Shown: in pieces, positions 18,774 to 27,793 of the stretch | How positions within the stretch are numbered: the first letter of the stretch is position 1 | Layout: every line of letters starts with the position of its first letter | Assembly (NCBI GenBank): GCA_036924855.1 | Contig: JBAGRP010000001.1 | Location: 3,906,001-3,970,000 of the forward strand | Length of the DNA stretch: 64,000 bases | Direction: 5' to 3' | Origin: Nitrobacteraceae bacterium AZCC 2146 | GTDB lineage: Bacteria; Pseudomonadota; Alphaproteobacteria; Rhizobiales; Xanthobacteraceae | Notes under the pieces: generated by a model | What the model was told of the DNA's origin: nothing | Seen by the model: the letters and a program-made list of their open reading frames with translations, nothing else | Database searches by the model: none | Translations under genes and position numbers: made by a program

Positions 18774-19295
18774 ATGCGTGCCAATGCTGGCATTCTCGGG
18801 GTCGTCAAAGGGTTGATCAAGGATCAGACAGTTGACTTTTCAAAGTTGAAATTCTTGCCTGAAGTAAACGCAACTCCAAAGAAGGACGTTCTCTCCGAAA
18901 CAATCGCATCTGCGAAGAGAGACCTCGAACTGACGAAGCGAGGCGTCGAACTGCATCCAGCAACCGATCCGGGATCTGCTCAGGCGCAAGCAGATTCCAT
19001 CCGCCAAAGGCAAGAAAAGGTTGCTCAGCTGGAAAAGGAACAAGCTGCTGCCATTGAACGCGCCAAGATTCCACCTCCACCCGCCGCGCCTATGGAAATC
19101 GTAGTGGTCGGCGAGCCTTTCCCGACTCAGTACGACCCGGATCTCGATCGTGTTCTGTGCAGTCTGTCCTATCGGGTCAAAGGTGCCGTGTACGATGAGC
19201 TCGGTGGTCTAACGGGCTCCCAACCATTTCCTGCCACGTACACAATTCAGCCAGGGCAGAAGGATTGGCTCATTAATCTACTTTCTATCTCATAG
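18774..19295 (+). CDS. hypothetical coiled-coil protein
   Basis: At least 173 residues. A charged region predicted as coiled coil spans about residues 60-105 (AQADSIRQRQEKVAQLEKEQ), then a PPPP linker and a possible small beta domain ending DWLINLLSIS. The frame is open back to 18558, but that part is antisense to the metallophosphoesterase remnant. A hydrophobic stretch there (VGTVLIGVAITSAVIIAI) would make an anchor if it is translated. No ribosome-binding site decides the start. Function unknown. Confidence 0.4.
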   Translation: MRANAGILGVVKGLIKDQTVDFSKLKFLPEVNATPKKDVLSETIASAKRDLELTKRGVELHPATDPGSAQAQADSIRQRQEKVAQLEKEQAAAIERAKIPPPPAAPMEIVVVGEPFPTQYDPDLDRVLCSLSYRVKGAVYDELGGLTGSQPFPATYTIQPGQKDWLINLLSIS

Positions 19296-19711
19296 CGCGC
19301 GTAGGGCGCGGTGGGCCTACTCGGCTCTCCGAATTCGTTTTTGTAAATTGCAATGAACTCGTCGAGGTCGTACCGAAAGCGATTGAACACTGGTCATCGC
19401 GCGATCTGACGACAGCCGGGTGATGACGCTGAAAAAAGCGGCAGCGCCTTTTCGCCCCTCGCGATTTCCCCGTTATGCACCAATGCTCCATTTCTGACGA
19501 TTGTGTGTATTGACATCCTCCAAAAAATTTTAATCGAGAGTCGGAAATCGGACAAACAGCACCTCTTTCGTCCGACATAGTGACATCCGGGCTGGAAGCT
19601 CATGGAAATGATGATCGAACACGGAAGCGGGACAACTCTCCGCCTCCACAAGACTCTCGTGACGCGAGCCAGCGTCTCGGGAAATGATTTCGCTTGAGAG
19701 GAGACAGTGCC
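19296..19711. other. gene-free stretch upstream of the phasin gene
   Basis: About 415 bases. No gene, RNA or clear promoter was recognised; the frames here lack support. Confidence 0.35.
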
Positions 19712-20179
19712 GTGAGTGAAAGTGAAGTGAAAGTCGGACTGAACGGAACGAATGGTTTCGGGATGCCGTTGCTCGGATTCCCGAGGATCGCGGTACCCGG
19801 CGTGTTCGGCGAGCTTGCCAAGCATGGGATCGCCCGCGCACAGGAAGGCTGCGAGAAAATCAAAGCCGCGTCCGAGGAGATGGCGGAAGCGCTGCGTGAG
19901 ACCTATTCGAGCAACGTCAGGAGCGCGACCGACTATGGGCTCAAGGTCATCGAGATATCGAACGCCAATACCGCCTCCGGGATCGATTTCTTCGCCCATC
20001 TCTTGGGCAGCAAGTCAGTGACGGATGTCTTCACCTTGTCCGCGGCGCAAGCGAACAAGGCTTTCGACACCGCATCCGCCCAAAACAAGGAATTGTGGGA
20101 GCTTGCCCAGAAGCTTGCGGCAGAAACGGGCGAGCCGATCAGAAAGCACGTCGCCAAGGTTCTCCACCAAGCCAACTAA
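19712..20179 (+). CDS. phasin family protein
   Basis: A 155-residue, almost entirely helical protein of the phasin type (SEEMAEALRETYSSN, GIDFFAHLLGSKSVTDVF, LAQKLAAETGEPIRK). Phasins coat polyhydroxybutyrate granules and set their size. The GTG start at 19712 has GAGAGGAGA about eight bases upstream. It stands alone with no pha genes beside it. Confidence 0.85.
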   Translation: MSESEVKVGLNGTNGFGMPLLGFPRIAVPGVFGELAKHGIARAQEGCEKIKAASEEMAEALRETYSSNVRSATDYGLKVIEISNANTASGIDFFAHLLGSKSVTDVFTLSAAQANKAFDTASAQNKELWELAQKLAAETGEPIRKHVAKVLHQAN

Positions 20180-20398
20180 GCGGCACTTAATTCAGGGTGT
20201 TCGTCCAAGAGGGCGACCCGGCCGGTTGGAACAAGCCCCGCCACGAGCAGCCCCATGCTCGATCAAACAACGGACAGGTGCGCGATGCCCCCAAGTAACC
20301 GCACCGACTACAGGCGCAATCCAACCGGCCGGTTTCCTGCTCAGCAACAAAACCAAATCGCGGGTAAGCTTGTGGAGAACAAAGTAGGGAGGTGGACA

Positions 20399-20635
20399 AT
20401 GAAAATCGTTCGACGTTTGCGCGCAATGGGCTCCCTGTGTCGCCAGCAGGCGGCATACAATCCCGCACAAAGTTGGAAGCTCCTCGCAGAAGCGGAATAC
20501 TGGGAACACTTAGCCGAGGCCGAAGTGTCTTCCCACTACAAAGAATGCAATACCACTAGCTCCAGTGAACCTGGAGAAGCCGTGGCAACTCCAATTGGGA
20601 ATGGTACGCGATGGGAGACGGTGGTGGCCGCGTAA
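20399..20635 (+). CDS. small hypothetical protein
   Basis: A 78-residue protein starting MKIVRRLRAMGSLCRQ with a GGGAGGTGG site before the ATG. It is helical in its first half (SWKLLAEAEYWEHLAEAE) with no recognised domain. It is of a type seen often in Bradyrhizobium-like genomes; function unknown. Confidence 0.55.
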   Translation: MKIVRRLRAMGSLCRQQAAYNPAQSWKLLAEAEYWEHLAEAEVSSHYKECNTTSSSEPGEAVATPIGNGTRWETVVAA

Positions 20636-20758
20636 GTGTTGTCGAGCGGCTTGGCGGCTCTTCTGAAGAAAGCAGTGAAAAGAAATCCATCACATAAAGA
20701 CCGGGCTGTCGGAATGACGGACAGCGCTAAGTCACTTGCCTTGTAGTTTTTATTCGGC

Positions 20759-21112
20759 ATGGGGTCCATTATGGACATGCATTTTGAATATGGTCGAAAT
20801 GGAAAAGCTCACCTGCGAGATCGAATACAATTGTGCGATGCCGCACTAGCGTTCATTGATGAGCAAAGACAGCTCTTGAAATTACTGAGAGCGAATCCTG
20901 TTAGTGAATACGGGAATAAGGCTTTCAATGCCCCTCTGAAACGGTTGATGGATTTGGACCGATTCTCGCACGACGTAGGGCTCGCTTTTCGTGGTCGTGT
21001 GGCCATCGAACATGACAGAGGCGGGAGCCCTCCTGAGCTTTTCGCAGCTTATGCAGTGAACGCTCTACAGCGAGATTCTCATGGCAGGGACCAATGCAAA
21101 GTGAATCCGTGA
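20759..21112 (+). CDS. hypothetical protein
   Basis: 117 codons with a plausible helical composition (CDAALAFIDEQRQLLKLLRA). No ribosome-binding site precedes either ATG (20759, 20771) and no domain is recognised. It is kept only because the composition looks coding. Confidence 0.3.
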   Translation: MGSIMDMHFEYGRNGKAHLRDRIQLCDAALAFIDEQRQLLKLLRANPVSEYGNKAFNAPLKRLMDLDRFSHDVGLAFRGRVAIEHDRGGSPPELFAAYAVNALQRDSHGRDQCKVNP

Positions 21113-21328
21113 CCAGCAATGTCCTGGCGTTTTTCTCGGTCGGCTCGCTTACCGGGCTTGCGCTCACCGATAGAAGCGGCAGGCCGGGCACACGGCCTTT
21201 ACGCGAGCGGCAGGTCACGTGACGCGCCGCAGCATTCTCTCGTTAGCAAGCGCGAGATATTCCGGAGCTATCACGTTATCTCCTAACAGGCTCGAATTCA
21301 GTGTATGATTTTGTCCGGTGAGGACGCT

Positions 21329-21562
21329 ATGACATTCGCCATTCACGCATCAAAGAACGGCCAGAGCGTCGTGACCATTCGTATCAGCCCCGCTGCTGCT
21401 GTCGACAAAGCGCGCGTCCTGGAAAGCCAGGGTTGGCAAGTTCACGTTACCGATTCAGCCGGCCACCAATTCGACCCTTCGGACTTCGATCGGCTTTCAT
21501 CGCCTGCTTACCAACGGCCTAACCGCCTTGTAGGGTCGGAGCTGAAGGCGAATGACACATGA
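21329..21562 (+). CDS. small hypothetical protein, coupled to the next gene
   Basis: 77 residues starting MTFAIHASKNGQS, with GAGGA before the ATG. A beta-alpha-beta pattern is likely (VTIRISPAAAVDKARVLESQGWQVHV). Its stop overlaps the next start (ATGA), so the two are translated together. Function unknown. Confidence 0.6.
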   Translation: MTFAIHASKNGQSVVTIRISPAAAVDKARVLESQGWQVHVTDSAGHQFDPSDFDRLSSPAYQRPNRLVGSELKANDT

Positions 21563-21870
21563 ACGACCGACTTTCACTCTCGATATTTACGCTTGAAGTT
21601 GACGGCAGACCGACGCTCGCCTTCGAGGTCAAAAGATACTGCGAAGCAGAAGCGATCTCGGGAAACAAGGGACTGCGGGCTAAGTTGAATACACTAAAGT
21701 CCGGTGGTTTCCCTTTATGCGGCGACAACGCGGCGCTGGATGTGCGGCTCGCTCGCCCTGCAGAAGCGGCGATTTATAGGCAAGCAGCCGACGCATCACG
21801 GTCGACCGGCGATTTCATGCTGGTCTATCTAGTTGAGTTGGATGGGCCGGAGAACCCCAATAGGAATTGA
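21559..21870 (+). CDS. small hypothetical protein
   Basis: 103 residues, alternating beta and alpha (LSIFTLEVDGRPTLAFEVKR ... FMLVYLVELD). It overlaps the preceding gene by four bases. The pair looks like a small operon conserved in related bacteria. No family recognised. Confidence 0.6.
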   Translation: MNDRLSLSIFTLEVDGRPTLAFEVKRYCEAEAISGNKGLRAKLNTLKSGGFPLCGDNAALDVRLARPAEAAIYRQAADASRSTGDFMLVYLVELDGPENPNRN

Positions 21871-21963
21871 CTATCCACGAGCTCGGCACGGTGCCCTTGC
21901 CGCGTGCAGCTGGGACCAGCGGCACGTGCCGTGCAGACCCACTGCAATTTATTGCTTCATAGC

Positions 21964-21978
21964 AGTAGTAGTAGTAGT
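21964..21978 (+). repeat. AGT trinucleotide microsatellite (5 units)
   Basis: Five perfect AGT units in a region without a supported gene on this strand. Confidence 0.8.
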
Positions 21979-22005
21979 ACCCGACCGAAAAGGCTGCCCC
22001 GCGCC

Positions 22006-22314
22006 CTACCAGGCAGAACGTGGCGCCAGTGTAGTCGAAGGCCTGGTCACGCGCTTCGGCGACAACAACGGCGATCGACTCGCCGGAGTTCGTACAATAG
22101 GCGCATCACGTTCCGCGAACAGTGGGGGTACTGGTGTTGGCGTGCGCGAAGCCGCTGCTGCGCGAATACTGACGCCGATGCCGCCAATATTCTTCGCGAT
22201 CTCTTGCGCCTGCACGCGCAGGCGACCGAGTTCATGCGCTGCAAGCACAAATCGGTTTACATCCTCCCTAGCTCTGATCGAGCCGGGCCGTTCGGTTTCG
22301 ACTTTCTGCCGCAT
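22006..22314 (-). CDS. hypothetical protein
   Basis: 102 codons. The first half is helical and looks coding (EDVNRFVLAAHELGRLRVQA, then QEIAKNIGGIGVSI). The C-terminal half is low in structure. No ribosome-binding site is clear before the ATG at 22314. Confidence 0.35.
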   Translation of the reverse strand: MRQKVETERPGSIRAREDVNRFVLAAHELGRLRVQAQEIAKNIGGIGVSIRAAAASRTPTPVPPLFAERDAPIVRTPASRSPLLSPKRVTRPSTTLAPRSAW

Positions 22315-22548
22315 TGCGGCCAGCGATCTTGTTAGCTCGCCGTGGTCCCGCCGCGCACTTCCATCGGTGATTCAAACCAAAACGGCTGCGCAGATCTGCT
22401 AGCGCCAACCCACGCGCATCAAAGATCTGATTGGGGCTGCCTTTCCGGTCCGGGCGATACTCATCGGAGTTTTACCCGGTAAAAGCGCAAACGCCTGAGC
22501 CCGCTGGTCCGCCTTGCCTCTGAAAGCAGACGTCGATCGGCCCATGCC

Positions 22549-22877
22549 CTAAATCGGTAGCACTAATTCAGCGCCCGTGTTGCGGATATTGCCTACCTTA
22601 TTGTCCACCAGCCAGACCTTCAGCCATTCGTCCGGGCATGGGCGGAGCATCTCCAATAGCTGTTCGTTGGTGGCTTCCTCCTCCCCAAGCCACAATGGCC
22701 AATCCCCTTCACCGAGGATAACCGGCATACGGTCGTGAAGCTCTTCCATGACTTCGTTCGGACCACAGGTCAGGATTGTGCAGCTCAATATCTCTTCGCC
22801 GGACACAGGGCTTTTCCATAAGGCCCAGAGACCAGCCATGACCATCTCACTGCCGTCCTTCATCCCGATCGCGTAGG
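22549..22877 (-). pseudogene. YedK/SRAP gene, 3' part (split by IS66)
   Basis: The C-terminal half of an SOS response-associated peptidase: KQAYAIGMKDGSEMVMAGLW, then ELHDRMPVIL carrying the conserved catalytic-site His. It continues exactly where the 5' part at 25440-25786 stops (KEKQ). SRAP proteins crosslink to abasic sites in single-stranded DNA through Cys2. The insertion separates Cys2, Asn and Glu from the His, so the gene is dead. Confidence 0.9.
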
Positions 22878-22885
22878 CTTGTTTT
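22878..22885 (+). repeat. IS66 target-site duplication, left
   Basis: CTTGTTTT, repeated exactly at 25432-25439. Eight bases is the duplication length of IS66 elements. Confidence 0.92.
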
Positions 22886-22937
22886 GTACGCGTCCGGCCA
22901 GCCCCCCGGGCAGGCGCGATGGTCTGCCGCGAAGCGC

Positions 22938-24587
22938 TCAGGCAGCAACGGCGGCCTTGAACTGTTGGTTCGCCTTCCAATTCCATGGAAGCAGGTCAGC
23001 GACTTTGTTGGCGGGGTGATCTGGAAGCTTGGCCAGCACGTCAGCGAGCCAGGCTTGCGGATCGACATCGTTCATCTTGCAGGTTTCCACGAGGGTATAG
23101 ACGGCGGCGGCGCGATGGCCGCCTGCATCTGAACCGGCGAAGGTCCAATTCTTTCTTCCGATTGCCACACCGCGCAAGGCTCGTTCCGCCGCATTGTTCG
23201 ACAGACAAACACGACCGTCGTCGAGGAAGCGGGTGAACGCTGCCCAGCGGTTGAGAAGGTAGTTGATCGCCTTGGCGGTATCGTTCTTGGTGGAGAGCAG
23301 CGCTCGCTGCTGGTGCATCCAGATTTCAAGCTCGGCAATGAGCGGCCGCGATTGTTCACGGCGTACGGCAAGCCGTTGCTCCGGCGTTTTGCCATTAATG
23401 CTGCGCTCAGTCTCGAAGAGCATGTCGATACGACGTACAGCTTCGCTGGCGATCGGCGCCTCTCCCTGTTTCACGAGGTCGACAAACTTCCTCCGGCCGT
23501 GGCTCCAGCAGGCCGCTTCAAGGATCGGAGCCGGCTTCCTTTGAGCCTTGTAGAGCTGGTTGTATCCATCAAAGGCATCGGCCTGCATCAGGCCCACATA
23601 GCCGGCAAGATGGCCTTGCGGATGTTCCCCGGCACGACTGCGCGAGTAATGGAACGCGGCCGCCGGTGGGTCCTTGCCGCCAAACGGCCGGTCATCGCGA
23701 ACGTAGGTCCAGATCCGGCCGGTGGCAGTCTTCAGTTTCGCGAGCACGGGCACCGTCGTGTCATCGGCGTGGATGCGTTCCGCGCTCATGACATGGGTCC
23801 GGATCGCCTCAATAATGGGATCGAGCGCCACCACGCACGCGCCAACCCGATCCGCCAGCGTCGAGACATCGATCTCGATCCCTTCGCGGGCATAGGTCTT
23901 GCTCTGGCGGTTCAACGGCTGATGCAGCAGGTACTTGTTGACCAGCACCATCGCCAGCAGGCTCGGCCCGGCAAAGCCGCGCGGGATCGGATGGGAGGGC
24001 GCCGGCGCCTCGGTGATCGCCTCACAATCCCGGCACGAGAACTTCTCGCGGACGTGCTCGATAATCTTCCAGCGCCGCGGCTCGCATTCAAGGGTCTTCG
24101 AGACCACCTCGCCAAGCTTGTGCAGCCGCTCACTGCCGCATTTGCCGCAGGCACACGGCGGCGGCTCGACGATACGCTCGACCGGCAGATTGTCCGGCAG
24201 AGGACGTCGAGGCGGCCGCGGATTTTGCGCACGCTTCTGCTTGGCGGCTTCCGGCGCCGCGATCTCGGCGCTGGTTTCCTGCTCGGCCTGGGTTTCTTCA
24301 AGATCCTCGATGGCCAGCTCAAGCTGCTCGACCAGCAGCCGGCCGCGTTCAGAAGATTGCCCGAACTGCTCGCGCCGTGCCTTGGCCAGCATCAGCTTCA
24401 GCCGTTCGATTTCCAGGCGGCCGACCGTCACTTCGCTCTTCGCCAGCGTCAGCAATTCGCGCTGCGCAAGGATCATCGCGTGCGCAGCGGCAAGGTCGGC
24501 GGGAAGCGTATCGGAGGGCGTCGTCACGATGACGATCCAACCATATTCGCCGCTCAAAATCCCGCCAGATTTTCCTTCGTGAGTCAA
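22938..24587 (-). CDS. tnpC: IS66 transposase TnpC
   Basis: A 549-residue IS66 transposase. It has an N-terminal leucine-rich coiled segment, a cysteine zinc-finger-like part (CACGKCG ... CRDC), the catalytic core with AERIHADDTTVPVL (first Asp) and a DDE-type C-terminal NNAAERALRGVAIGRKNW segment containing the Glu. The last ~40 residues (LPDHPANKVADLLPWNW) are the usual IS66 tail. It catalyses element transposition. The start could be some codons later than the ATG at 24587. Confidence 0.95.
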   Translation of the reverse strand: MTHEGKSGGILSGEYGWIVIVTTPSDTLPADLAAAHAMILAQRELLTLAKSEVTVGRLEIERLKLMLAKARREQFGQSSERGRLLVEQLELAIEDLEETQAEQETSAEIAAPEAAKQKRAQNPRPPRRPLPDNLPVERIVEPPPCACGKCGSERLHKLGEVVSKTLECEPRRWKIIEHVREKFSCRDCEAITEAPAPSHPIPRGFAGPSLLAMVLVNKYLLHQPLNRQSKTYAREGIEIDVSTLADRVGACVVALDPIIEAIRTHVMSAERIHADDTTVPVLAKLKTATGRIWTYVRDDRPFGGKDPPAAAFHYSRSRAGEHPQGHLAGYVGLMQADAFDGYNQLYKAQRKPAPILEAACWSHGRRKFVDLVKQGEAPIASEAVRRIDMLFETERSINGKTPEQRLAVRREQSRPLIAELEIWMHQQRALLSTKNDTAKAINYLLNRWAAFTRFLDDGRVCLSNNAAERALRGVAIGRKNWTFAGSDAGGHRAAAVYTLVETCKMNDVDPQAWLADVLAKLPDHPANKVADLLPWNWKANQQFKAAVAA

Positions 24588-24598
24588 AAAGCCACAGC

Positions 24599-24946
24599 TT
24601 AACCGGAAGCCTGCGGACGCCAGGTTGCCTGCGGCATCCGCCAGTCAATTCCGGACAGGAGATAGGATAGTTGCGCAACGCTGATCGTGACAACGCCATC
24701 CGCAAGCGATGGCCACAGAAAGCGGCCGCGCTCCAACCGCTTCGTGAACAGACACGCGCCCTGGCCGTCATGCCAAATGATCTTGATCAGGTCGCCGCGG
24801 CGGCCTCTAAAAACGTAGAGATCACCAGCGTGCGGATCCCGCTTCAAGCTCTCCTGAACCAGACGCGCAAGACTCGGGAATCCGCGGCGCATATCGGTAT
24901 GGCCGGTCGCGAGCCACACCCGCACATTGCCCGGTATGGCAATCAT
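24599..24946 (-). CDS. tnpB: IS66 accessory protein TnpB
   Basis: 115 residues of IS66 Orf2: HTDMRRGFPSLARLVQE, FRGRRGDLIKIIWHD and the LERGRFLWP segment are family hallmarks. It is needed for IS66 transposition, with an undefined biochemical role. The ATG overlaps the tnpA stop by four bases. Confidence 0.95.
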   Translation of the reverse strand: MIAIPGNVRVWLATGHTDMRRGFPSLARLVQESLKRDPHAGDLYVFRGRRGDLIKIIWHDGQGACLFTKRLERGRFLWPSLADGVVTISVAQLSYLLSGIDWRMPQATWRPQASG

Positions 24947-25344
24947 CGGCGTTCCAGCACGTCGAGGACCCGCGCCAGCGCATCGGGATCAACTTGTGCA
25001 TCCACCCGGATCCGTCGCCGGTTGCCAAGATCGATCTCGATCAGTCCGTTCCGGGCGGCCGGTAACTGCCGCATCCGCTTGTCATCTTCGGACGGAGGCT
25101 TCGAATTTTCCTCGCCCGTTTCTGCTGCCGCGGCAATCTGCACCGGCGCAAAACATGGCCCGACCCCGGCAGTCGTCCGTGCCTGTCGGCGCCAGGTGAA
25201 CACTACGCTCGCCGCAACGCCATTGCGGCGCGCAACCTCCGTCACCTTCGCCCCTGGCGCCAACGTCTCCTCGACGATCCGCGCCTTGTCATCCCGCGAC
25301 CAGCGCCGCCGCCGCTCCAACCCGCCTAAAACCTCGACCCGCAT
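24943..25344 (-). CDS. tnpA: IS66 accessory protein TnpA
   Basis: 133 residues. The N-terminal HTH (RRRWSRDDKARIVEETL ... VARRNGVAASVVFTWRRQ) is the IS66 Orf1 type and probably binds the element ends. It is first in the tnpABC operon and is coupled to tnpB by ATGA. Confidence 0.93.
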   Translation of the reverse strand: MRVEVLGGLERRRRWSRDDKARIVEETLAPGAKVTEVARRNGVAASVVFTWRRQARTTAGVGPCFAPVQIAAAAETGEENSKPPSEDDKRMRQLPAARNGLIEIDLGNRRRIRVDAQVDPDALARVLDVLERR

Positions 25345-25431
25345 CGCCTGATGACCTTAAAGCTAGATTTAAGGTCACACGCTTCGCGAAATACCTCGCG
25401 TCAGACAAGACGGCGCTCGTCGGATGCGTAC

Positions 25432-25439
25432 CTTGTTTT
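25432..25439 (+). repeat. IS66 target-site duplication, right
   Basis: CTTGTTTT, identical to 22878-22885. Confidence 0.92.
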
Positions 25440-25786
25440 TCCTTCGCATTGATCTTCTTCCATTCGTAGAAGCCGTCGGTAATGACTAGACATCTCTGTC
25501 CTCTCTTCCAGGCGTCGCGGAAGGCAGGTTTGGTGGTGAAATCCTCGGAGCGGGCATTGAAGGTCGAGTACGAAATCTTCTCGTCCTTGGCCCAGTGAGG
25601 AAGAAGCCCCCAGCGCATCATCTTCGGGACGCGCTGGCCATCGACGCTGCGAATGGCAACCAGCATGGGAGACGTAGGAGGCTTGTTCCAGTCCGGCTCA
25701 AAGTTGGGTGCAGGCGCATCCGGCGCGAACTTCAGCCTGATTTTGATTTCTGAATAATCCGACGCAAGACGAACGCGACCACACAT
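25440..25786 (-). pseudogene. YedK/SRAP gene, 5' part (split by IS66)
   Basis: Starts MCGRVRLASDY with the catalytic Cys2. It includes WGLLPHWAKDEK, FNARSEDF (Asn) and GFYEWKK (Glu), then is cut at KEKQ by the IS66 element. The open frame runs on into IS sequence to 25289. The 3' half is at 22549-22877. Confidence 0.92.
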
Positions 25787-25795
25787 CGCTCACCC

Positions 25796-25999
25796 TCACG
25801 GTATTGAATGCGGCTTGCTCCAAAAATATTCGCGATTTTCCGTCGCGCTCTCTGCGTATTGATCGATGCTAAGCATGATGGCCTGGACGTGATGATAACA
25901 ATAACCCTCACGCGTTGCCAAATTTCGAACCTGTGATAGGGCCTTCATGAACGGCGAATTGTCAGCGCTGTTATCGTACCATTTCAGCGGTTCACGCAT
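25796..25999 (-). CDS. small hypothetical protein
   Basis: 67 residues, MREPLKWYDNSADNSPF at the start and a conserved-looking GYCYHHVQAIMLSIDQYAES helix. GGAGGGA is seven bases before the ATG at 25999; an ATG at 26005 is too close to the site. It is followed directly by the disrupted SRAP gene, so they may have been co-transcribed. Function unknown. Confidence 0.65.
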   Translation of the reverse strand: MREPLKWYDNSADNSPFMKALSQVRNLATREGYCYHHVQAIMLSIDQYAESATENREYFWSKPHSIP

Positions 26000-26174
26000 G
26001 ATCATTCCCTCCAGTGGGCTTCATTAGACATTCCAGTTCGGCCCGTTTGCGCGAGAGCAGGAGCTGAGCCGTTGCGCTATCCAACCCTGATCGGTGAAGT
26101 TGGCGCACCACCGCGCCGAGTTCGGCGATCTCTCCGCGTAGCGTCAGAACCCTCAATGGGATTGGGTCGGTCAT
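25992..26174 (-). CDS. small hypothetical helical protein
   Basis: 60 residues, helical throughout (LRGEIAELGAVVRQLHRSGL, ATAQLLLSRKRAELECLM). Its ATG overlaps the stop of the gene at 26171 and its own end overlaps the next gene, so the three small genes form a tightly packed operon. Function unknown. Confidence 0.6.
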   Translation of the reverse strand: MTDPIPLRVLTLRGEIAELGAVVRQLHRSGLDSATAQLLLSRKRAELECLMKPTGGNDHA

Positions 26175-26449
26175 CGCCGTGCTTGGACGCCCTTGAGCGG
26201 CTTCCTGCTCTTCTGCACGTACTCTGCTTTCAGCCGCTCACCAACGCTGAGCATCCGCTCGTCGCCGCCCATTGCGTTCCGTTGCCGGATGAGATCAAGC
26301 ATTTCCCGACGCATTTCCATGAGCCGGAGGGAAGTTTCGGAGCAGTCCTCTTTCCGGTTGACCTGAGCCCTAATGTTTTCCTCAAGGTCGAGCATATTCG
26401 CTCTTAGAACCTTGATTTTGCCGCGCATTTCATTGAGTTTGTTGTCCAT
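26171..26449 (-). CDS. small coiled-coil protein
   Basis: 92 residues starting MDNKLNEMRGK, with GAGG eight bases before the ATG. Heptad-like pattern over residues 1-60 (KIKVLRANMLDLEENIRAQV), basic C terminus. It is first of the three-gene run 26449-25796. Function unknown. Confidence 0.6.
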   Translation of the reverse strand: MDNKLNEMRGKIKVLRANMLDLEENIRAQVNRKEDCSETSLRLMEMRREMLDLIRQRNAMGGDERMLSVGERLKAEYVQKSRKPLKGVQARR

Positions 26450-26655
26450 GGCGACCTCACAAGGGCTGATGGCCATAGAGAACAAATAAAGAACAAAATT
26501 GCAAGTTATGAATCGGCTCCAATACAGAATTGGAGGCGCCAGTGTCCTACGGTCGACCCCGACCGAATTACCGCCCCGATGACGAAGAGCCAGGCCGCGA
26601 CACTGCGAACTGTCGCGATCGAGGCCACCTTTGGCGGAGTCATTCTAGATTTTGC

Positions 26656-26865
26656 TTAGCGCCTGCGAAGCTCGCGGCTCCGCAAATAGGTCAAACCGTG
26701 CACGGTAAGCCGGTTCTCGTCCCTCTCCCCGCGATCGAACAAGTCCCGAACGTGCTTTTCCAAGCCGCGCTTAGTCTCGGGGTCAGAGCCATGCCTGGCG
26801 ACCGCGCCGTAAATGCTCAGGGCGCGCCTTATCGCCGGTTCCGGCTTGCTTATGAGGACTGTCAT
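26656..26865 (-). CDS. small hypothetical protein
   Basis: 69 residues from the ATG at 26865 (MTVLISKPEPAIRRALSIYG), helical and charged with an Arg-rich end. No good ribosome-binding site. The composition supports coding; function unknown. Confidence 0.45.
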   Translation of the reverse strand: MTVLISKPEPAIRRALSIYGAVARHGSDPETKRGLEKHVRDLFDRGERDENRLTVHGLTYLRSRELRRR

Positions 26866-27720
26866 GTACGGCAACGCAGCATCGTGTTGCCTGTTCCACC
26901 TAAGTTGCGCAGGGAGTTTTGATAGTTGTGATCGACGATGACCACGCTGAGGTTTATAAAACGCCGGTCCATAAGGGCTCTGATCAAACCGCGTCTTTAG
27001 CTATCTTCAATGGCGACGCCTTACCTCCGTGCCGAGAGTCCTTTCGACGCGCGGGCGAGAAAGGATATCGACCATGAAGGGGCTATAGGCATCAACCCCG
27101 ATCGGCGCAGATTAGTAGGTTCAAATCGCGGACCGGATTTGAACGTACGTAAACTTTAGCGAGCCCTAGCTAGGGAGAGAAGTCCGAGAGCGCCCTTCGC
27201 GGCGATCATCTAGCGAACGCAACCGTACTAGATCGTGCTCCGGCGTGGAAAAGCGTAGTTTGGTGCCCAGGGGCGGGTTGTCGGACAACACTTGTAACAT
27301 CAGCAAAATCAATAACTTAATGCCACCTTATTTAGTCTGTGTGTACCACTGAAACGTACCAGTGTCGATCGCGTAAGCATGGTCTAATTCATCTCACACA
27401 CTGGATCTGTTGTCCGGATGCCATGTCTGGCGCTTGACGACTTAGAGCCGGGCGACAACCGTTCCGACGGTAAAGAAAAGCGGAAAATCAGTCGAAGCTC
27501 AGGTCCGGGGTCGTGTCGAAATAAAAGTGCCGCAGCTTATGAATGCTGCCGGCCTTGAGGGCTCTCACCTGCCGTACGGCGCTGAGAAATGCGATCCGTT
27601 CCACCGTAACCGCATGACTCTGCCCGACGCATGCTCGCCTAGCGAAGTCTAGGGCCTTCGGTCGCGCGCTGGAGGACTCATTTCCGGCACTGACGCTGCT
27701 CTTCACGAAACCGTGAGCTT
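26866..27720. other. gene-free stretch
   Basis: About 850 bases before the cusF promoter. A long minus-strand frame covers part of it but is antisense to cusF and has no domain. Nothing else recognised. Confidence 0.4.
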
Positions 27721-27746
27721 GTAACCGGGCTGGTCGGCCTTGCGAA
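27721..27746 (+). promoter_or_regulatory. ECF (SigF-type) promoter of the cusF-like gene
   Basis: Perfect GTAACC (27721-27726), 16-base spacer, CGAA (27743-27746), 47 bases before the ATG at 27794. It is identical in both blocks and in spacing to the sites upstream of the sigma gene and of two small secreted protein genes. Confidence 0.8.
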
Positions 27747-27793
27747 CTAAACAGGTATTGGCGACGGATGTCTGAAACAACAGGAGAATATGT

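Larger units (their letters stand above)
22886..25431 (-). mobile_element. IS66-family insertion sequence, 2546 bp, complete
   Basis: Bounded by 8-bp CTTGTTTT duplications. The ends are imperfect inverted repeats, GTACGCGTCCGGC at the left and GTACGCATCCGAC at the right (16 of 20 bases match over the first 20). It contains the full tnpA-tnpB-tnpC set on the minus strand and lies inside a YedK/SRAP gene. All three genes look intact, so it may be active or recently arrived. Confidence 0.93.

Noticed and set aside
20297..20322. GTAACC at about 20297 as an ECF promoter for the 20399 gene
   Set aside because: The second block reads CAAT, and the distance to the gene is long.
21961..21980. CRISPR-like repeat
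   Set aside because: It is only a five-unit trinucleotide run with no spacers; no CRISPR array was seen anywhere in the window.
23313..24602. 429-codon plus-strand frame inside IS66
   Set aside because: It is antisense to the intact TnpC transposase.
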